NCBI GenBank assembly: GCA_016858145.1 | Contig: JAEHOE010000155.1 | Span: 62,001-126,000 of the forward strand | Source of the DNA: Edaphochlamys debaryana | Taxonomy: Eukaryota > Chlorophyta > Chlorophyceae > Chlamydomonadales | DNA length: 64,000 nt | Direction of reading: 5' to 3' | Shown: positions 56,601 through 64,000 of the stretch, piece after piece | How positions within the stretch are numbered: the first letter of the stretch is position 1 | How the letters are laid out: each line of letters begins with the position of its first letter | The notes under the pieces: generated by a model | The model's input: only the letters and a program-made list of their open reading frames with translations | Told to the model about the DNA's origin: nothing | The model's database searches: none | Program-made: the position numbers and the translations under genes

Positions 56601-59600
56601 TGGAGTTGGGTGGCGGGGGTGGCCGTGGCGGGGGGGCGGGGAGGGGGTGGGATGGTGGAGTTGGGTGGCGGGGGCGGCCGTGGCGGGGGGACGGGAGGAC
56701 GTGGGATGGTGGAGTTGGGTGGCGGGGGCGGCCGTGGCGGGGGGGCGGGAGGGGGTGGGATGGCGGAGTTGGGTGGCGGGGGCGGCCGTGGCGGGGGGGG
56801 CGGGAGGGGGTGGGATGGTGGAGTTGGGTGGCGGGGGCGGCCGTGGCGGGGGAACGGGAGGACGTGGGATGGTGGAGTTGGGTGGCGGGGGCGGCCGCGG
56901 CGGGGGGACGGGAGGAGGTGAGATGGTGGAGTTGGGTGGCGGGGGCGGCCGCGGCGGGGGGACGGGAGGGGGTGGGATGGCGGAGTTGGGTGGCGGGGGC
57001 GGCCGCGGCGGGGGGACGGGAGGGGGTGGGATGGCGGAGTTGGGTGGCGGGGGCGGCCGTGGCGGGGGAACGGGAGGACGTGGGATGGTGGAGTTGGGTG
57101 GCGGGGGCGGCCGTGGCGGGGGGGCGGGAGGGGGTGGGATGGTGGAGTTGGGTGGCGGGGGCGGCCGTGGCGGGGGGACGGGAGGACGTGGGATGGTGGA
57201 GTTGGGTGGCGGGGGCGGCCGTGGCGGGGGGACGGGAGGACGTGGGATGGTGGAGTTGGGTGGCGGGGGCGGCCGTGGCGGGGGGGCGGGAGGGGGGTGG
57301 GATGATGGAGTTGGGTGGCGGGGGCGGCCGTGGCGGGGGAACGGGAGGACGTGGGATGGTGGAGTTGGGTGGCGGGGGCGGCCGTGGCGGGGGGACGGGA
57401 GGACGTGGGATGGTGGAGTTGGGTGGCGGGGGCGGCCGCGGCGGGGGGACGGGAGGACGTGGGATGGTGGAGTTGGGTGGCGGGGGCGGCCGTGGCGGGG
57501 GGGACGGGAGGACGTGGGATGGTGGAGTTGGGTGGCGGGGGCGGCCGTGGCGGGGGGGCGGGAGGGGGTGGGATGGTGGAGTTGGGTGGCGGGGGCGGCC
57601 GCGGCGGGGGAAGGGGAGGGGGTGGGATGGTGGAGTTGGGTGGCGGGGGCGGCCGTGGCGGGGGAACGGGAGGACGTGGGATGGTGGAGTTGGGTGGCGG
57701 GGGCGGCCGCGGCGGGGGGACGGGAGGGGGTGGGATGGCGGAGTTGGGTGGCGGGGGCGGCCGTGGCGGGGGAAGGGGAGGACGTGGGATGGTGGAGTTG
57801 GGTGGCGGGGGCGGCCGCGGCGGGGGGACGGGAGGGGGTGGGATGGTGGAGTTGGGTGGCGGGGGCGGCCGTGGCGGGGGAAGGGGAGGGGGTGGGATGG
57901 TGGAGTTGGGTGGCGGGGGCGGCCGCGGCGGGGGAACGGGAGGACGTGGGATGGTTGAGTTGGGTGGCGGGGGCCGCCGTGGCGGGGGAACGGGAGGACG
58001 TGGGATGGCGGAGTTGGGTGGCGGGGGCGGCCGCGGCGGGGGGACGGGAGGACGTGGAATGGTGGAGTTGGGTGGCGGGGGCGGCCGTGGCGGGGGAACG
58101 GGAGGGGGTGGGATGGTGGAGTTGGGTGGCGGTGGTGGCCGTGGCGGGGGGACGGGAGGAGGTGAGATGCTGGAGTTGGGTGGCGGGGGCGGCCGCGGCG
58201 GGGGGACGGGAGAGGGTGGGATGGCGGAGTTGGGTGGCGGTGGTGGCCGTGGCGGGGGGACGGGAGGGGGTGGGATGGCATATGGCCGCGGCGGGGGCGA
58301 CGGAAGAGGCCGCGGCGGAGGAGCACCTACAGTCAAACAAAGCATGATGAATAAGCCAGAAAGGTCCTGTGTGTGTGTTGTGCGTTTCATGTCGAGGTTG
58401 CACCTTGCGGTGACGTGGGCGGGCGTCGTGGCACTTTTGGGCTTGGGGAGGGAGGTGAAGGCGGGTCAGGGGCCGGAGATCCTGACAATACAATCAAGAG
58501 GTAGGCGGTGTTGAGGTCAAGCAAGGCATTGGGAAGGATGGGGGGCGGCTTTTGCCGTTTGCCGGTTTGCTTGTGATTAGTTGCAAACCTGACCGCCGGG
58601 ACGTCTGCCCGACCGGATCGCCGGCTCACCCTGCCATGCCATGCTGCCGTTACGGTTGACCAGTTCGACCAGGCCGGTGTCACGAACGTGGAGAGAGAAG
58701 GGCCCGTTGGCGATGCCCGCATTGGACGGAAAGCTGGCCGATAGTCCGACAGTTGGCGGATCCGCTGAGGTGGCACGCAAGCCGTACGGCACTCCCGAGC
58801 CGCGGCCCCACAAGGACCATGTGCCATTGGCGTCCACTCGAAGGTAGAAGTCTGCGGTGCCGCTTGTAACGTCACGCGGCCCAGTCGCCCAGCGTGCGGG
58901 CAGTAGGGGTGAGGTGCCGTTAGAGCGGAAGAGCGCCAGGGATCCATCGCTGCGTAGCATCAGGACGTGCGCCCGGTTGGGAGACCACAGGCCTGGGAGG
59001 GAGCAGCAGGCAGGGCGGGTCAGTGGGTCGACACCTAGCAACAACCGACCTGACAGCCCAGGATCAGACGAGCAGGATGCGATAGATGAGGGCCCAGCTC
59101 ACTGTTGCATCTGTCGTCGGCGTCACCCGCAATCCCCTGAAACAGGCCGCACTGCAGCCGACAGCTCTCGTTGCGCAGAGCGGTGCAGCTTGCGGTGAAA
59201 GTGAGGGGGCCGGCTGCATGCATGATAGCAGGGCGGGATGCATGAGCTCCTTTGCTTGCGCGACTGATGTTGTACGGGCCAATGTCAACACTAAAACGGC
59301 TACCTGACGTTGTGTTGGCTCGAGCCGCCATGCATCTACCATCCTCAAGCAGTACATACCTGGGTACACCGAAGCCCAGCTGGGAATGCCAAAACGGTTT
59401 TGTACCTCAAATCCGCCTTCATCCCGTACAACCTGGAACGAAGCAATAGAAAACATGAACTTGCTTGGGAGGCTTCTCTCTACATTATCCTTGCCCCCAC
59501 AACCCCCACGTGCCCACCATGGCGAAGGGTCCGTTGATCACGCCGCCGTTCATGGGGTACATGATGCGTTGGCCCCTGCCCGGCACAGCCTCGGAGGAAT

Positions 59601-62600
59601 AGCGCAGGCCCCAGCTTAGCGTTAAGTTGCCTCCGTAAACCGAATAGCTTCCGTTGTCATTCAGTGCCATGACAAACCCAGATGCGTTGGCAATGAAGGA
59701 GCCTGACGCCCACACTGCCGCGTTGCTGGTCATGTTGACCAACAGAAAGTTCCCATCCGTCTGGAGCCGGATGGAAAACTTCTCTAGGGGCGAGTACTGA
59801 TCTGATCATAATAAGCACAGCAGGGGGGAATGAAGTTGTATGGAGAGTTGTTACATGGCGTAGTTAGAAGCCCGCTAAGCCAGCAAATAAGTGCACTCCC
59901 CGCTGATGAACGAATGGTTTTTGGTACTCAACAGCGCCGCCCACCCAGCTCACTGTTGCAGTAGGTCTCGGCGCCTCTGGCCACGTTTAGTCGATTCTCG
60001 TTCTGGAAGAGCGCACAGCGCTGCTGATCGCACCCTTCTGTCCTGTTGAGTGAGCACTCCTCTCCTGGGCCAATGCTGAGGTTCTCACCTGCGCATTCGC
60101 ATGCACACACGAAGCATGCATGGCTTGCCGCTGGCTACGAATAGTGTGCGAGCAAGCAAGGCCGGCTTGACTCACGCCGCTGCGTGAGCCAGACGGGACG
60201 GTTCAAGGAATTGTAAAGTGCAGCAACGCCACCGTTTGACACGCGTAGGGAGTAAGGTGCCTGTAATTGGATATCCGGTCGACAAACAGCAGGGGTCAAG
60301 GGCTCATTAATCATGATGATACCGCACTGAAACCCGGTTGCTGGCCGCGGGCTTAACAGTGGGCCGCATTGCTTTTCGCTTCGTGGCATTCTCGCCCACA
60401 GACTCGCCATGTCGTCTCCAGCATCTCCCAGCAATGGATACGAGCGCCCAATGAGGGTTGGGAGCTGCCGGGCTACTGAGGACGCCAGGGGTGCGGTGGA
60501 ACTCCAGATGCTGTGGACGAGCAATGTAATACAGAAGGGGGAAAATCCAAGGGATGTCAGCCTTGTGTGATGTGGATGGCATGGCTTTACTTATTACTCA
60601 CCCGAACGTTCCGTTGGCATTTAGGCGCAGGGATACCACCTCTCCATCTGTGACCAGCGCACTGGTCATCATGAGGACCGTTGGGGGGCTGACCCGCTGC
60701 AGCGCCAGGCTGCCGTTACGGAGCAGAGCCAGGAAGTGGGAGCGGTCGTCAGACCACACACCTGCGCGACAGAAAGATGTCGAATGGGCGTACATATCAG
60801 ACTGATCAGCTGTACGTAGGCAATTCACTTTACCTAGCATGTGCGCTCTATGAGCAAGTGCGTGCCGGCAAGAGTCCCCTCCCTGCCCCCTGCTACCCCT
60901 GCAGCAATGCTCGAGCCTTACGATTGCAGAATGACTCATCGGGATCTGTAGGCCCAGGGTACATGCCACAACGGTAAGCACACATGCCGGTGACACTGGC
61001 TGGGCACACGTCGCCAGGGTCTATGGTAAGGGGTCCATCTGCATGCATGCAAGTACGGATGCAAGCAGCGTTACATGGATATAGTGCTGCCATTGTGCAT
61101 GGATGGGTCACCTACAAGTTGTTCATTTCTGCTAGCATCCAAAGGGCAGGAGTAACAGCGGAGGATCTTGCCCACCAGGTGAGAGTGAAGCGGGCGGGCT
61201 GGGTGGTTGGATAAGAGGCATTGGTTGTGGAGATGGGGGAAGCATACACATTCTGCCTGCAGTGAGGATCAACGCACGCGCGCAGGCACCAAGGTTTTTA
61301 TTTATGATGAATGAACAAAGTACGTAGAAGGCCTGAACGAAATGCTCAACACTTACTTGCGCCACTGATCATATCAGGGTTTTGAATGTAAGACATGGCC
61401 ACACCTGCATGCGGCGGGCAGGTGTTGTTTAGAAATCGTAAGTATCAACTGGATGAGATGATTTATGATGAATGCACCAATGCAAATCAAGCTTGTATCA
61501 ACTTTGCCCACCACCATATGCATCGCGAATGGAGAGCATGGCCATCGGAAACGAGATTCCTGTGAGTTGCTGAATAGAGAGATGCTGGGCTGGTAAGTGC
61601 CATGTGTTCTCAGGACGGCCTGCTATGTACGTAGCTCCTATCCGCAGATAGGCAGAGGACCTGCGCGCACACCCTTACCAGACGGAATGGAGCCACGCCA
61701 CTGTGCGGACATGCAAAGTTCGTGTAGAAATAGCCACTTGCAGTAGTTAAAACTGCTGGCCGTACTGTACCATCGGCTAGCTGTTCATCCATGACTAGGT
61801 AGCCACCAATGTCCAGGCGTAGCAAGGTGTGATTGCTGTTGGGATGGGAGCCTCCAGGTCTTGACCAACCGTATCCGTTCACACGCTGCATGTTATACAT
61901 GCACGCACACAGACATGCACGCAAAAGCCCGCAGAGTTGGAAGTTAGGATTGTTAAGTGCAGCTTACATGCTGCAACTAGTGCGTGCTACGCATCATCAG
62001 CAGCATACATATCGATGTATGTTTCATAACCTACCACCACATAAACTACATAAACTCAGCAGATCTGGCAAACCTACCTCCCATGGCCCCTCCTGCCGGG
62101 CTGCACAGAATCCCGCGCCTGATAACCTTGCACCAGTGCTGTCGGGAAAATCGCTCACGGACAGGAAGAGAAACGACCGGCATATGCACCTGTCGCCGCG
62201 AGCGCAAGGGCTGACTTCGTACACGTCAGACCTCAGCACTGCACCCAGCAAGTGATGGTGGGGCGCGCGGGTCAGGTTGACGCAATTTGAGGGGAGTGCA
62301 CGCACGCACGCACGCAACCTCCCCTACCCTGGCATAATGACGCAGCCATGAATTCGTCGTATGATGTTTTCCACATGTTGATAGAAGTTGGAGCGACGAG
62401 CCCACACCTCGCAGTACACGCATTGTCAAAGGTGCATACCTGGGTGTGAAATAAAGGCCGCACTGCACGGGTCAGTGGTCATATCTAAGTGCTGGCTCTG
62501 AACCCTCACTTGCTGCTGGTAGGTGTTGATGTACCGGTAAGCATGGCCACTTCATTCCGTGTTGGCACCGCCGGCATGACGCTAGCCCAGCTAAAGCTAC

Positions 62601-63819
62601 TGAAGCTACTAGCGCCATCAGGGATAGATGAATCCTGGCAACGCCGATGCCTGCACGATGCATACCTCTGTGCCGCCCGGCTCCCCAATGGACAGGTAGG
62701 GCTGGGTCGCTGGTGGGAGTGGGGGCAGAGGCGGCTGCGGAGGCGGTGGCGGGGGCGAAGGCGGTTGTGGAGGGGGCGACGGAGCCCAAGGCGGCTGGGG
62801 AGGCGGCCTAGGAGGTCTTGGACTAGGTGGGCTTGGGAATGGCGGGCGAGGGCTGGGTGGACCAGGGGATGGCGGGCGAGGGCTGGGTGGAGATGGCGGC
62901 AGTGGGCGAGGGCTTGGTGGAGATGGCGGCAGTGGGCGAGGGCTGGGTGGAGACGGGGGACGCGGGCGAGGGCTGGGTTGCGGGCGTGGGCTTGGGGGCC
63001 AAGGTGATGGGCGAGGTGGCGTAGGCGAGGGCGGCCTCGGCTGCCCTACAGCATGCAAGGAGCGGTGGGGAGGGGCGGGGGATCGTCAGCAACAATAGAT
63101 AGACAACGGGGCGTAGTAGTGCCGCGGTGACTGGCGTCGCATGATGTTGGCCGACGCAGAATGCCTGTGCCTAGCTATGAACGGGGGACCCTTCCGCCGC
63201 AAGGCTTCCAGGTTAAAAATCGCTAGAGGGGCGGGGGGGGCGGGGGGGGGGGGGGCGAGGGACAGAAGATGAAATAGCTAGGGCTACCCTACGTCACCTC
63301 TACCCCGGGTTACCCCCGGGTCAGGCAGCAGGGTTACCCAACGGACCGGGTTGGGTGGAGGTGCCCCCCAGAATACCCAGTCTGGGTAACCCATCCGACC
63401 CCATAACCCCGGGGCCTCGACTAGGGGGTCAAGTAGGTGCGGGGGGGGGTAGTCCAGGTGCCTTACCTTACGGCCGGGAACGGGTAACCCCCTCCCTAAT
63501 GCGCGTACGTGTCCCACCCAACGCGGCCCCGACAGCCGACAGCCAGGGAGCTAGGGATGCGCTCCGGAGCGCTCGTGGCCCATGACACCGCCAGGAAGCA
63601 CAGATCAGGTTGTCGGGTTGATGTTTAGTGTCGGGAGCGCTCGAGTTGCAGAAGGCCGACATGCGTGGCTGAGCTTGCATGCATATGGAGCACGCACTGG
63701 ACTCTTCCCAGCACTGCGACTTTTGCGCATGCTTTGAACTTGCCTTCTGTGCTTATCACCCAGCAGGCGAAGAGAACGAGAAGGACCAAGGAGCGGCGGG
63801 GCGGAGCGATGTGCCACAT
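53644..63819 (-). CDS. Lectin gene A2: bulb-lectin/PAN hydroxyproline-rich type I membrane protein
   Basis: Same architecture as A1. The start at 63,817-63,819 ([20 protein letters not shown] signal peptide) aligns best with A1; an in-frame ATG lies nine codons upstream. Exon 1 ends at 63,744 before a GC donor (acagaag|gcaagt). Then come a Pro exon (about 63,036-62,680), Cys set (about 62,443-62,090), lectin 0 (about 61,890-61,675), Cys 1 (about 61,050-60,940), lectin 1 (60,761 to about 60,176), Cys 2 (about 60,091-59,957), lectin 2 (about 59,790-59,365), Cys 3 (about 59,220-59,105), lectin 3 (about 58,990-58,628), Pro stalk of 54-bp repeats, PAN exons (about 56,213-56,092 and 55,935-55,888, then 55,573 on), second Pro stalk, and TM exon 54,005-53,644. 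One extra C near 54,485 breaks the second stalk frame where A1 is open. Conversely, A2 is open at the two places where A1 is shifted. A surface glycan-binding role is inferred. Confidence 0.7.
56575..58285 (-). repeat. 54-bp coding minisatellite in A2 Pro stalk
   Basis: About 32 units of the same 54-bp Pro repeat as in A1 (about 40 units), so the arms differ by array length. Variant STIPRPPV units are more frequent here. C-run changes, for example near 57,497 and 56,790, shift the frame within the array. Confidence 0.9.
63285..63500. repeat. Cluster of GGGTTACCC / GGGTAACCC motifs in A2 intron 1
   Basis: Four copies of the motif (one orientation twice, its complement twice) lie within about 190 bases: cgggttacccc, agggttaccca, tgggtaaccca and cgggtaacccc. 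A1 intron 1 (354-653) is shorter and lacks them, so this part of the A2 intron was added or rearranged. Confidence 0.6.
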
Positions 63820-64000
63820 GCCGCACCGTGAATGAAACTGACGCATAGGTTTATGTGTCGCCGCTATCTATTGTTGAGTGACTATTTCAGCTTCTTGGAA
63901 AGCTTCGCGGCGCCTTCATAGGGAACCAAGTTACTTATATGAAGTCAAGAAGTACGCACGAAGCTGCTGCAGCAGCAGCCGGTGAGCAACGTATGCATCT
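63820..64000 (-). other. Upstream region of lectin gene A2
   Basis: Presumed promoter and 5' UTR of A2. It is only weakly similar to 1-282 and no motif is recognised. The window ends here, so the outer limit of A1/A2 homology cannot be seen. Confidence 0.3.

Larger units (their letters stand above)
42037..60761. repeat. Right arm of giant inverted duplication
   Basis: Reverse complement of about 2,946-20,750. It is longer than the left arm because of the tandem duplication plus insert at 44,245-47,098. The right arm also lost a short segment with an ARL16 exon and part of a Sec14 intron, and carries a shorter 54-bp array. Confidence 0.9.

Noticed and set aside
1..64000. tRNA, rRNA, telomere repeats
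   Set aside because: No cloverleaf A/B box pattern, rRNA signature or TTTTAGGG array was noticed on either strand.

Overview
The window is nuclear DNA from a green alga of the Chlamydomonas/Volvox type (core Reinhardtinia, by inference). The signs are very high GC, genes split into many short exons with GT..AG introns full of C- and G-runs, hydroxyproline-type (SP/PP) extracellular protein repeats, and a LINE with RNase H plus a C-terminal restriction-like endonuclease. I see no rRNA, tRNA or CRISPR, and no prokaryotic operon structure.

The dominant feature is a large inverted duplication. The left arm (about 2,946-20,750) carries, in order: the 3' part of lectin gene A1 (+), an ARL16-like GTPase (-), a Sec14/CRAL-TRIO protein (+) and an F-box/LRR protein (-). 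The right arm (about 42,037-60,761) carries the same genes in mirror order and orientation: a truncated F-box/LRR piece (+), Sec14 (-), ARL16 (+) and lectin gene A2 (-). Where compared by eye the arms are nearly identical. Beyond them (1-2,945 versus 60,762-64,000) A1 and A2 remain homologous but clearly diverged.

The spacer between the arms holds the F-box-encoding half of the left F-box/LRR gene, a single-copy CBS-domain gene (22,570-26,963), a repeat-rich stretch, and a third lectin gene, A3 (28,967-42,036, -). A3 is decayed: it lacks its 5' third, carries a 13-bp deletion and an in-frame stop before its membrane segment, and is split by a 5'-truncated LINE (31,188-36,300) flanked by a 13-bp target-site duplication. 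At 42,036/42,037 A3 is fused directly to the truncated F-box/LRR copy.

The lectin genes would encode type I surface proteins: signal peptide, Pro-rich stalk, about four alternating Cys-rich and bulb-lectin-like modules, a long Pro-rich minisatellite stalk, a PAN/apple-like module, another Pro-rich stalk, one transmembrane helix and a short basic tail. The neighbouring genes are housekeeping or regulatory types: a small GTPase, a lipid-transfer domain protein, an F-box adaptor and a CBS sensor. They look like passengers of the duplication rather than a pathway.

The arms differ by specific events: loss of a 13-codon ARL16 exon on the right, a 1.15-kb tandem duplication with a 542-bp insert on the right, and single-base C/G-run differences that break reading frames on one side or the other. 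Exon borders are read by eye from splice motifs and homology between copies. Those in the first 3 kb of A1 and the mirror part of A2 are the least certain.
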